Of a stretch of 64,000 nt of DNA, positions 36,387 through 46,100 are shown in pieces; position 1 is the first letter of the stretch, and each line of letters begins with the position of its first letter. The notes under the pieces were generated by a model. The model did not search any database and had not been told where the DNA came from. It saw only the letters and a program-made list of their open reading frames with translations. This DNA comes from Shewanella sp. HN-41 (GTDB taxonomy: Bacteria; Pseudomonadota; Gammaproteobacteria; Enterobacterales; Shewanellaceae). The stretch is taken from contig NZ_AFOZ01000013.1 in NCBI RefSeq assembly GCF_000217915.1, positions 1 to 64,000 on the forward strand. The letters are read 5' to 3'. The translations under genes were made by a program, and so were the position numbers.

Positions 36387-37553
36387 TTAATATCCCGTTA
36401 GCTCCATATAACCCGTGCCGGCATGGCTACCAGAGAGTTGCACAGGGCCTTCCCAGTAGGGCGTGGATAACGGCATGGCGCTACTAGGATTGAGTGGCGT
36501 GATGGTGAGATCGATATTCTCACTGGGGATCTTCACCTGCCAACTGACGGGATAATCGCCATTGACTGTGTGTTGCCATTTGAGTGGCGTCATCTGGATG
36601 TCATTGGGGCTGTCGGTGGAATTGATATTGCGCCCCGTGCCATCGGCAAACATTCTCCTGGCGCTATAAAATGCCGAGATAGGGATATTCTTTGCGCTCT
36701 CTGTTTGTGATTGATCCCGTAACTGAAACAACATTAACGTCGAGCCATCGTTTAGTCTGAGCGCGAACCAATCCCAGCCCTGTTGGGTTTTAGTGAGAAA
36801 TTGAGAGCTCCATTCCCTGTCGAGCCAGCCTTGGCCCGTGACTCGCTCAGCTTTGCCATTGCGGTTGATTTCACCTGTGATCTCAATGAAGGGTTGGCTG
36901 TAATAGTAGGACGCCACTTGGCCATCGTGGCTTTTAACGCTATAGCCGTCAGTGCCTTGGTATTGTAGTGGCGCCTGGCTATTAAGCTTAAGTTGGTAGC
37001 TAAAATCAGGATTCTCCACCGTTAAGGTGGCGGGGAAGAGTGCGTTGGTTTCGCTCTGCCATTGCCAGTTGTCGAGGCGGATTTGATAGGGCTCCAATTT
37101 AACCTCGGCAAATTCGCGATGATGGCGTGACCACTTTTCATGGGCAAGGTGAGTATTGCTCGAGGTTAATGCGCTGTGGGCCAAATAAAGCTGTTCGCTT
37201 GCCCAAGTAGATTGACTCTGGGGGGATAATTGGGGTGGCTTAAGTGCGGCCCGAAACTGAGTCCATTGGGCCCCTAGTTGCTCTCCTCCTGCCGTGGTTA
37301 AATTGGCCGTGAGATACCACCACTCTTGCCTAAAGCCATTATGGGCTAAGTGATCCCGTGGGAACTCGAATGTGTACCCTAATACGACGGGGGAAAATGC
37401 GTTATCACTTGCGCCATTAGCGGTTTGCCCTAGGACATTGGCCATGGACTTTGGGTCTGTATCAGTCGCCGTTGATGGATGATCGCAACCCATAAGGGGG
37501 AGTAGCAGTATTGCCAGTAAGTTCAGTGCTGCCCAATTTGATATCTTCATCAT
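36387..37553 (-). CDS. AttH-like lipoprotein of an ABC export system (lipocalin/CrtC-like)
   Basis: 388 residues with a lipoprotein signal (LLLPLMGC). The mature part carries the AttH/hydroxyneurosporene-synthase-like β-barrel pattern (FPRDHLAHNGFRQEWWYLTANL near the N-terminus, GWDWFALRLNDGSTLMLFQLRD near residue 270). The start overlaps the permease stop by 4 bases. With the ATPase and FtsX-type permease it forms an AttEFGH-like operon, whose substrate is unknown. Confidence 0.8.
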   Translation of the reverse strand: MMKISNWAALNLLAILLLPLMGCDHPSTATDTDPKSMANVLGQTANGASDNAFSPVVLGYTFEFPRDHLAHNGFRQEWWYLTANLTTAGGEQLGAQWTQFRAALKPPQLSPQSQSTWASEQLYLAHSALTSSNTHLAHEKWSRHHREFAEVKLEPYQIRLDNWQWQSETNALFPATLTVENPDFSYQLKLNSQAPLQYQGTDGYSVKSHDGQVASYYYSQPFIEITGEINRNGKAERVTGQGWLDREWSSQFLTKTQQGWDWFALRLNDGSTLMLFQLRDQSQTESAKNIPISAFYSARRMFADGTGRNINSTDSPNDIQMTPLKWQHTVNGDYPVSWQVKIPSENIDLTITPLNPSSAMPLSTPYWEGPVQLSGSHAGTGYMELTGY

Positions 37554-40147
37554 AGGGTTTCCTGTTGCAAACTGGAGACTAATGGCTTACGGGTTTGCCA
37601 ATATAGGGGCAAAATCACGGCTAAGGTGCAGGTGGTTAAGGCGATCAGTATTGCATGGCCGTAGGTTTGCCAATCCCAAATCATTTTTATCGTCCAACCA
37701 AAAGCTTGCAGGGTTATCTTATTGATCAGCAGGTAACCTAGCAGCGCGCCCGTCGGCATGGCGATAAGACAAGTGATTAGCACCACAAGCAACATTTGGA
37801 TAAATACCATGTAGCGTAACTCGCTTCTGCTCACGCCGAGGGAATAGAGCCTCGCAAGTGGCGCTTGCCGTGCCTGAGTTAACATTAAACTGGCGCTAAA
37901 GAGACCGATGGCGGCAACCAGCAAGGTCAGGCTGTTAAGTACTAGGGTGATTGAGAATGTACGCTTAAAGATGCTAATGGCTTGGGTCTTTATCTTCGTT
38001 TGGCTGTAGATTTGCGCTTGGGCTAAATCCAGCTCAGTGGCAAGCTGCATTTGAACTTGCTCAAGCTCAGCCTCATTTAGACTGCTGTGCTTATCTTTAC
38101 CATAAAAGCTTGCCGCGAGGCTGATGGGGAGTGTGGGCAACTGCGCTTGCTGCCAGAGTGTATGGCTGATGATGACTTCGTTGCGAGTATTACCGTGGTC
38201 ATAGTAAATCCCTGCAATAACGACTTGGTTACTCGATGTTTTATCAAGTACATCCAAGGTAACGGTATCGCCAAGTTGCAATTGATATTTTATCGCGAGG
38301 GGCTCACTTACCAATAGGTAATGGCCATTGAAGTAGACTTGCCAGAGCTTAGGTAGGCTTTCTTTTAGCACGCTGGTGTACTTTATCGAATATTCGTCGC
38401 GGCTAATAAGATCCACTGGGATGTTTTTGGGCTCTGAGCCTGTGCTGGATAGCTGGGCATCAAGTCGCCATTGTTGATACAGGCCGTTTATCCTTGGGTC
38501 TTGCATCAGATGGTCTCTTACTGCGGCAATACGTTGAGTCGGTGGGCGAATGTACAGATCGGCATGTAGACGGGTATCGAGCCATACCCTTAGGGTGCGC
38601 TCAAAACTGCCGACGAGGGTATTCATCGACACATTGGCACTCAGCGCCAGCAAGATTGCCATCATAGCTAAGGAGAGCGGCGCGATAAGCTCGCGGGTTT
38701 CGGCGAGCAGGTATTGCCATAATCCCGGACGGGCTAAGGGCAATAGGCCGTTCACTCCCCAGTGCAGTAGTTGCGGCAATAATAGTGGGATAGCGACAGC
38801 GACTATGCCCAAGAGCACTAGGCTGATATTGTAGCTCTGACTGAAGGGGAACAGTATTGCGGCAAGACATAATAGGCCGCAGGCGATAACAAATTGTCGA
38901 CGGTGGATTTTACTGTGTGCCAGTGTTTGTTGATAGCGGTTCGCGCCTTGGGCGAGGGACTGGCGCGTTAAGTCTACATACAAGGGTAAGCAAGCGGCTA
39001 AGGCGGCGACTAAGGTGAGACCTATGGCTTGTACCAGCCAAGTCCATTGCCAGACTCCCGGCAGTAAGTGGGCGCCATACATTTGCTCCAATGTCATGGA
39101 CACCATAGGTTGTAGCCAGTGGCTGAGTTGTAAACCTAGGATAAAACCGATAGTCGATCCTAGAACCACTAAGGTAGTCAATTCTGTCAACAGTGCGCCC
39201 ATGACGACTCGACGTTCCATACCTTGCTGCAGTAGCTGGATGAGCAGCTTTTGGCGTTTCATTAAGCTGTAGCGCACCCCGTTGTAGGCGATAAAAAGGC
39301 CGACTACAAAGGCGAGCATGCTCATGGCGTTGAGATTTAAATGAAAGCTGCGGGTGAGTGCCATGAGGGCTTGGCCCTGATCCTGCAGATTAAAACTGGC
39401 TTGTTGCGATGTAATGCCAAGGTGATCAAGCTGGTTTTTTAAATCGGCGAGTTTATCCCTGTCACTAAATAGGGCGATATAACTGAGTTTTCCTTGTAAA
39501 CCAAGTAATGATTGGGCAAGGGAAATATCGGCCAAGATCGCGCTGCCAAGGCCCCACTTATCATCAATACTGAACACCTTTAGGGTGAGGTGCGCCAGTT
39601 CAAGCTCCCCCTTTGGGGCTATTTTAGATGCTAAACTGTGGCCCATGACAACCAGAGGTTCGCCGCTGAGTAGCTCGCCAAGCGGTAGCTCCCCGAGGGA
39701 GAGACTTGTATTTATGTCGGTATTTTTTTGAGATCGTCTTAGCGTAAGAGCGGCGATTAAGTCGCTACCTTCAATCTGCCAGAATTGTCCATCCTTACCT
39801 GCGACTCGGCCGCTGACCACGGCAAGACTTTGGCTTAGTCCGGCTTGTCTTAGGACGAAGTAAACCGATTCGTCTAGATTCTCCTGTCCTAGGGGCGCAG
39901 TGAGTAGTACGTCCGCCCTTTGGCTTAATAGCTCGGTCGCCTCGCTATAACTGCGAATGGCATTGTCATTAGTGGCTTTTACCCCGATAAGCAAGGTGAC
40001 CGCCAGAGCGATACCGAGCAAGGTTGCCCCCGCCTGCAGTGGTGCGTGGCGATAGTGGGCGAAAAAGATCTTAAGACTCAGTAGGACTCGTTGTATCGAG
40101 CCACTCGGTGAGTCGATGATGGCGTGGTGTAAAGTCGGTTGGCGCAT
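37550..40147 (-). CDS. FtsX-like ABC transporter permease (AttFG-like)
   Basis: 865 residues with two FtsX/MacB-type modules, each with membrane helices at its ends and a large extracytoplasmic part. TM segments include ATLLGIALAVTLLIGV near the N-terminus, MLAFVVGLFIAYNGV (about 280), a cluster about 430-520, and three near the C-terminus (SLTLLVAAIGLFSASLM, FIQMLLVVLITCLIAMP, ILIALTTCTLAVILPL). Such permeases act on periplasmic or outer-membrane substrates rather than pumping through a pore. It sits 9 bases after the ATPase gene. Confidence 0.87.
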   Translation of the reverse strand: MRQPTLHHAIIDSPSGSIQRVLLSLKIFFAHYRHAPLQAGATLLGIALAVTLLIGVKATNDNAIRSYSEATELLSQRADVLLTAPLGQENLDESVYFVLRQAGLSQSLAVVSGRVAGKDGQFWQIEGSDLIAALTLRRSQKNTDINTSLSLGELPLGELLSGEPLVVMGHSLASKIAPKGELELAHLTLKVFSIDDKWGLGSAILADISLAQSLLGLQGKLSYIALFSDRDKLADLKNQLDHLGITSQQASFNLQDQGQALMALTRSFHLNLNAMSMLAFVVGLFIAYNGVRYSLMKRQKLLIQLLQQGMERRVVMGALLTELTTLVVLGSTIGFILGLQLSHWLQPMVSMTLEQMYGAHLLPGVWQWTWLVQAIGLTLVAALAACLPLYVDLTRQSLAQGANRYQQTLAHSKIHRRQFVIACGLLCLAAILFPFSQSYNISLVLLGIVAVAIPLLLPQLLHWGVNGLLPLARPGLWQYLLAETRELIAPLSLAMMAILLALSANVSMNTLVGSFERTLRVWLDTRLHADLYIRPPTQRIAAVRDHLMQDPRINGLYQQWRLDAQLSSTGSEPKNIPVDLISRDEYSIKYTSVLKESLPKLWQVYFNGHYLLVSEPLAIKYQLQLGDTVTLDVLDKTSSNQVVIAGIYYDHGNTRNEVIISHTLWQQAQLPTLPISLAASFYGKDKHSSLNEAELEQVQMQLATELDLAQAQIYSQTKIKTQAISIFKRTFSITLVLNSLTLLVAAIGLFSASLMLTQARQAPLARLYSLGVSRSELRYMVFIQMLLVVLITCLIAMPTGALLGYLLINKITLQAFGWTIKMIWDWQTYGHAILIALTTCTLAVILPLYWQTRKPLVSSLQQETL

Positions 40148-40156
40148 TGCCGCTCC

Positions 40157-40846
40157 TTATCCGTAAATCGCCATTGCACCGTGGGATAAGTGCCAACGCT
40201 TTTGCATAAATGCGGCGCATTCTTCACTGTGGGTGACCATCAAAATACTGGTTTGGCTTTCTTTGGCAAGTTCGCATAGCAGCGCCATCACTTGCTTACC
40301 GGATATATCATCTAAGTTACCCGTGGGTTCATCAGCAAGCAGCAAGGTTGGTTTATGGGCTAAGGCGCGGGCGATGGCAACCCGCTGTTGTTGGCCGCCG
40401 GACAGGGCCTCCACTTGGCGGTGAAGCAGTGGTGTTAGCCCAAGTTTTTCAACCAGATAGTCACACCAAGTTGACCACGGCAGCCCCGTTAAACTTAAGG
40501 GAAAGGCGATATTGTCTTTCACATTGAGTGGTGTGAGTAAGTTAAATTGTTGAAACACAACGCCTAAGGAATTGCGCCTGAAACGGCTCCAATCTTTGTC
40601 TTGCCAAGTTGACGTGGATGCTTGTTCTAGCAGGATTTCGCCCGAGTCTGGCATTTCAAAACCGGCGATCAGATTGAGCAAGGTGCTCTTGCCGCTGCCA
40701 CTGGGACCCGTGAGTGCCACGGTTTCCCCCCTGTTGATCTGCAGATCGACCGCATGTAGCACTTGATGATATTGCTCGCCATCGCGAAAGCCCTTGGTGA
40801 CTTGGTTAAGCTTAGCGACGGGGTTAAGTTGAGTGACGTCGGCCAT
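40157..40846 (-). CDS. ABC transporter ATP-binding protein (LolD/MacB type)
   Basis: 229 residues from the ATG at 40846 (GGGAG eight bases upstream); a TTG at 40879 is a poorer alternative. Walker A GPSGSGKST, signature SGGQQQRVAIARAL, Walker B LLLADEPTGNLD and H-loop MVTHSEE are all present. It energises the FtsX-like permease. First gene of the operon. Confidence 0.92.
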   Translation of the reverse strand: MADVTQLNPVAKLNQVTKGFRDGEQYHQVLHAVDLQINRGETVALTGPSGSGKSTLLNLIAGFEMPDSGEILLEQASTSTWQDKDWSRFRRNSLGVVFQQFNLLTPLNVKDNIAFPLSLTGLPWSTWCDYLVEKLGLTPLLHRQVEALSGGQQQRVAIARALAHKPTLLLADEPTGNLDDISGKQVMALLCELAKESQTSILMVTHSEECAAFMQKRWHLSHGAMAIYG

Positions 40847-41135
40847 TGAGCAACTCCCGTATGCAGTTGTGGTTAGCAAGATTACACGCTGTGCAGCTAA
40901 TCTAGCATTACCAGCCCATGTTTAACATAAAGCATTTCTTATTCAGATAAATACTGATTTTTACGCGGATGGGATCATCAAAGGATAACAAAATATAACC
41001 CAGCATCTGCTGTAAAAAACATCAATTGAATTAAATCCTGCGTGAACTGTGAGCAAATGGGCTTGAGCTATTGGATGCTTTATTGCATGCTGTGCGCCCT
41101 GTTAGATTGAGTACAAAACTCGATTTAACAATCCG

Positions 41136-41395
41136 TTCGGATGAAGGTAGCAGGAGAGTGGGGATGTAACCCCACACCGACGAGGCAACTTTGGTTTTAT
41201 CGAAGCGAGTCTTCTTATAAAAACAAAGCACTCTTTCAGGTGCCGTAAGGCGTGGACTGTTACTGGACGAGCCTCTGGAGAGACCACCAATTGCACTTAG
41301 CTTTATAGTGCAGTCAGATGGCGCCGAAGGCGAAAGTGTTGTGGGTTATTAACCTGCGGCGCGAAACGCTCAGGCAAAAGGACAGAGGAGAGGAT
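41136..41395 (+). ncRNA. Tandem glycine riboswitch (gcvT type)
   Basis: Two aptamers in series upstream of an AGCS symporter. Aptamer 1 has GCAGGAGAG...CACCGACGAGGCAA...TTCAGGTGCCG. The linker GGACTG...GGACGAGCCTCTGG leads to aptamer 2: GGAGAGACC...GCGCCGAAGGCGAAAG...CGCTCAGGCAAAAGGACAGAGG. These are the conserved cores of the cooperative glycine riboswitch. The expression platform lies in 41396-41640, where CTATTTTTA (41430s) can pair with TAAAAATAG (41550s). It probably turns symporter expression on or off according to glycine. Confidence 0.93.
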
Positions 41396-41644
41396 GACTG
41401 CACAGTCCCTGTCGTTTGTCGTCGTGGGCTATTTTTACCTTTGCTTGAGATGGCGCACCTTTGCATCTATTGAAAGCACTCGTTGAGAGTACTCGCTTGC
41501 CACGCATTTCGCGTTTAGCTTAGGCGAATCTCAGTCGAGAACAGGCTAAAAATAGTTTGCAATAGCGTCCGACTGCGGCGCGTCACAGCCATTTCTTTTC
41601 CTCCTCCGTTTATTAATTTTGTTGTTTAATATTCGAGGAATATC

Positions 41645-43003
41645 ATGAGTTTTCAAGCTTTACTTGCCAGCATTAATGGCATCGTCTGGGGCCCAATCAC
41701 CCTTTGTTTGCTGGTGGGCACGGGGATTTATCTCACTGCGCGCCTCAAACTTATCCAAGTTTTTCGACTGCCTATGGCGCTGGGATTGTTATTTAAACCA
41801 GCCAAAGGTCATGGGGATTTATCTTCCTTCGCGGCGCTTTGTACTGCGTTGTCCGCTACCATAGGCACGGGCAATATTGTCGGCGTGGCGACAGCCATCA
41901 AAATGGGCGGGCCGGGCGCATTATTTTGGATGTGGTTGGCGGCATTTTTCGGCATGGCGACTAAATATGCCGAGTGTATGTTGGCAGTAAAATATCGCAC
42001 TACCGATGCTCGCGGACAGATTGCTGGTGGACCTATGTACTATATCGAACGCGGCCTTGGTCTGCCTTGGATGGCGAAATTGTTCGCTATCTTCGGGGTT
42101 GGTGTGGCCTTTTTCGGTATCGGGACTTTTGCACAGGTTAACGCCATCAGCGATGCGCTGACGATTGCCTTTGAGGTGCCGACTTGGTTGACAGCGACCG
42201 TGTTGACTGTGTTAGTTGCCGCAGTCACTTTAGGTGGGGTAAAGCGAATTTCGAATGTGGCGCAAAAACTAGTGCCTGCCATGTCGATTGGCTATGTGCT
42301 GGCTTGTGTATGGATCTTAGTCGGATTTTATGAGCAAATTTTACCCGTCCTAGGGTTAGTGATTGAATCGGCCTTTACGCCAGTCTCGGCCGCGGGTGGA
42401 TTTTTAGGCGCGACAGTCGCGCAGGCGATCCAAATCGGTATTGCCCGTGGTGTATTCTCCAATGAGTCAGGCCTCGGTAGTGCACCTATCGCAGCGGCAG
42501 CGGCTAAGACCAATGAACCCGTTGAGCAAGGTTTGGTCAGCATGACGGGCACCTTCTTCGATACCATCATCATTTGTACTATGACGGGCTTAGTATTGAT
42601 CATCACCGGCGTCTGGAGCGGTGAAACAGCGGGCGCGGCCATGACGAGCGCGGCGTTCGCCCTCGGTGGATCTGCGGTTGTGGGTCAGTATCTGGTGACC
42701 ATTGCCTTAGTCTGTTTTGCGTTTACCACTATATTGGGCTGGCACTATTATGGTGAGCGCTGTTGGTACTACTTAGTCGGCGAGCGCGGTTTACGCTTGT
42801 ATCAAGTGGTATTTGTGGTGCTGATCGCGAGTGGGGCTTTTATTAAACTCGATCTGATTTGGCTGCTTGCGGATACGGTCAATGGTTTAATGGCTATCCC
42901 TAACTTGATTGCCATTTTAGGGCTACGTCAGGTGATTATTGCGGAAACTCAACGTTATTTTGAGCGAATGTTTTCTAAGGGGTCATTAGATGCGGTTTAT
43001 TAA
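41645..43003 (+). CDS. Alanine/glycine:cation symporter (AGCS family)
   Basis: 452 residues, about 10-11 TM helices. AGCS hallmarks: ALCTALSATIGTGNIVGVATAI (about residues 63-85), GGPMYYIERGLG, and GIARGVFSNESGLGSAPIAAAAA. Na+- or H+-coupled uptake of alanine or glycine through the inner membrane. GAGGAA precedes the ATG. The glycine riboswitch upstream argues that glycine is a physiological substrate. Confidence 0.94.
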   Translation: MSFQALLASINGIVWGPITLCLLVGTGIYLTARLKLIQVFRLPMALGLLFKPAKGHGDLSSFAALCTALSATIGTGNIVGVATAIKMGGPGALFWMWLAAFFGMATKYAECMLAVKYRTTDARGQIAGGPMYYIERGLGLPWMAKLFAIFGVGVAFFGIGTFAQVNAISDALTIAFEVPTWLTATVLTVLVAAVTLGGVKRISNVAQKLVPAMSIGYVLACVWILVGFYEQILPVLGLVIESAFTPVSAAGGFLGATVAQAIQIGIARGVFSNESGLGSAPIAAAAAKTNEPVEQGLVSMTGTFFDTIIICTMTGLVLIITGVWSGETAGAAMTSAAFALGGSAVVGQYLVTIALVCFAFTTILGWHYYGERCWYYLVGERGLRLYQVVFVVLIASGAFIKLDLIWLLADTVNGLMAIPNLIAILGLRQVIIAETQRYFERMFSKGSLDAVY

Positions 43004-43130
43004 TGTTGTGAAAACAATATATTAGTTCACATTATTTTAACTTTGAGATTGTCGCCACAGGGTTCTTCGTTTACTTTATAGGAGTTACCCTAAAATGGGT
43101 GCATTAAAACGGGGGCTTTGAGGCGACGCC

Positions 43131-46100
43131 ATGGATAAAAGTAAACTTCGTACCTTTCGCAGCAAAATTCTATCTCATATTGCGCTGCCTTTAATTCTTA
43201 TCATGACGGCCGTTTACGGCATTAATGCTTGGTTTAATTATCTTTCTATCGAGCGAAAGCTATACGACTCCTTAGCTCAGGAATCCACTAATTCTGGGTA
43301 TCGTTTACAACTGTTGCTCGAACATGCGCAGGCCAATACTCAAGGCGTTGCCGATTTTATTGGTTTTTTATCCAATAAGGAGGGGATTAATAATAGTGAG
43401 AAAATCAGGCGGGTGTTGACCAATCGCCTAGAGCGTAACCCGGATTTTTATGGTTCAGCCGTTGCGTTTAAACCTTATACCTTCCCCGATAAAAAACTCT
43501 TTTCCCCCTATGTTTACCGCGATGGTAACAACTTCCATTACTTGGATATTGGCGCCGAGGGTTATGACTATACCGATGGTTCTTGGGATTGGTGGTCTAA
43601 GGCAATCAATCAGGCGGGAGGCTATTGGTCTAAGGCTTACTTTGATGAGGGCGCGGGAAATACCTTAATGGTGACTTATTCGGTCCCCTTTGGCCCTAAA
43701 AATGATTACTTTGGGGTAGCGACGGTCGATTTGGCGCTCAATAAATTGCCTGAGCAGCTAGGTGTGCAGCCGAGCCAATTAGTGGTTATCGATGATCAAG
43801 AGCGATTCATTTTCCACAGTGATAAAGAGAAAGTGCTGGCGGTGACGTCGGCCGAGTGGCTCGATAGGAATACCCGCCGAAACGGTGATTTTTGGGCATT
43901 ATTGGATAAGGGCTTAAACGGACAAGCGCGTTTTATCGATGATAAGAGTACTGTGTATCTCGCCAGTGTTACCTCTGTGGCTAAGCTCAAATGGCGGGTC
44001 ATAGTGATGGTGCCAGAGCAGCAGCTGTTTACTACGCTGCTAGATGATGTTGCTTCTGTAGTACTCAATCTCAGCCTATTAACCCTATTACTATTGCTCA
44101 CTTGCTACCTAGCCGCTAAGCGCTTAACGCGGCCGCTTGAAGCATTGGAGTCGGGGATCTTGGCCTTCGGTCAAGGGAAAACCCAACAGCTAGCGATCCC
44201 TAAAGGCGCCGTGAGCGAGATAGTGACGTTAAGCGAAACCTTTAATCAAATGACAGAGTTACTGGCCGAACGGGAACAGGCTATTTTAGATTCCCGCGGT
44301 AACCGTTTCGCTCGTTTGATCGATGGTATGAGCGAAAAGTCCTTTTATTGTTCCCTCGACCCCGATGGCCATCTGGCTCAAGTGAGTGAGGGGGTGACTA
44401 AGGTATTGGGGATCTCTCCTGATCTATTAAAGCGCAAATATCAAAGACTCTTCTCGGCCAATCCCCTCAATGAGAAGAATTGGGAATATACCGACTTGGC
44501 TTTGAAAGGCCAAAATGTCCCCTCACATCAGGTTGAAATGATCGATGATAAGGGCCACCCAAGGAGACTCGATGTTTTTATGCAGCCCTTAGTCTCAGAT
44601 TCGGGCGAATTAATGTCGGTGGAGATGTTATTTACCGATGTCACAGAGCAATTTTCGGCCGCCGCTTGGTCTAATGCCGTGCTGGAGGCCGCACCCGAGG
44701 CTATGTTGATTGTCGACCAAGTGGGTAAGATTGTGTTTACAAACACACGCTGCCAGCAGCTCTTTGGTTATGACTCCCAGGCCATGCTGGGCATACAGGT
44801 TGAGACACTATTGCCAGAAGCCTTTGCAAATACACCGGGGCGCGACAGGGGGCAATTTACCCTAGAGAGGCGTGAGCGCTCAGTGGATAATGCGCGTCAT
44901 GTGCGCGCCTTAAAGGCCAATGGTAGCGAGTTTGTTGCCGAAATCGCCTTGAGTATGCTCCCCGCTGACATCCATGGCAGCCAGCAGCTGGCTGCATCCA
45001 TTCGGGATATGACCCAAAAAATTGCCGTTGAACAAAAAATTCGCGACAGCGAACTGCGTTTCCGAGGGCTAGTGACTAATATTCCGAGTGCCGTATATCG
45101 CACCCGGATCGGTGATGTATGGGTCATAGAATATATCAGCGACAATATCGCCGATATTACCGGTTACGCCGCAAGTCAATTTATTGAGAATCGTCAACGC
45201 ACATTTGCCTCCTTGATTTTGGAAGAGGATCTTGCCCTATGCCATAGCCATATCGACAGGGCGTTGGCACAACAGGAAACCTTCGAGGTGGAATACCGTA
45301 TTCGCCACCGCGATGGCAGCATTCGCTGGGTACACGAAAAAGGTAAGGCAAGTTACAATGAGGATGGCTTCCCTCTTTGGTTTGATGGCAGTATCGATGA
45401 TATTACCGAGAGTAAACTCGCCTTAGTCGAACTTGAGGCATCACGTCAGCAACTGACGAATATTACTGAGTCTATCCCTTGTACTGTGTACCAACTGCGG
45501 TGGAATTCGCCATCGGACCGCGCATTTACTTTCCTTTCCGCCGCCGCTATCCATATGTTGGGGCTGCACCGTGATGATTTGATGAATGATTTCGATATCA
45601 TTGCCGAGCGGATCTTCGATGAAGAACGCCCCGATGTCGTGCGGGCTCTGGCGGGCAAGAGCGACGACAAGCTGCAATGGTTACGTGAGTTCCGTTATCG
45701 TCACCCTAATGGCAGTACTCGTTGGATGGAAGCGGGTGCCAGCGGCCATATGATGCAAGATGGGGCGATCATCTGGAATGGCTATGTGATGGACATTACC
45801 GAGCGTAAAGCGATTGAAGAAGAGCTGGCGGTCAGTGAAGCACACTTTAAGGCACTTTTCGATGGCGCGACCATTGGCATAGTGAACGTGGATGCTAAAG
45901 GCGTTATCCTCGATTGCAATGAGCAATTCAGTGAGGATATAGGCCAAAGCCGAGATGAGCTGTGTAATACACCTATTTTCGAGGTGCTCAGTCCCAAGGA
46001 CAAAGGGATCGCTAAGGAACAGTTTAAGAAGTTAACTGAGGGTAAGATAGAGCAATACCGTGGAGAACGCCGCTTTATTCATCCCTCGGGCAAACCTTTG

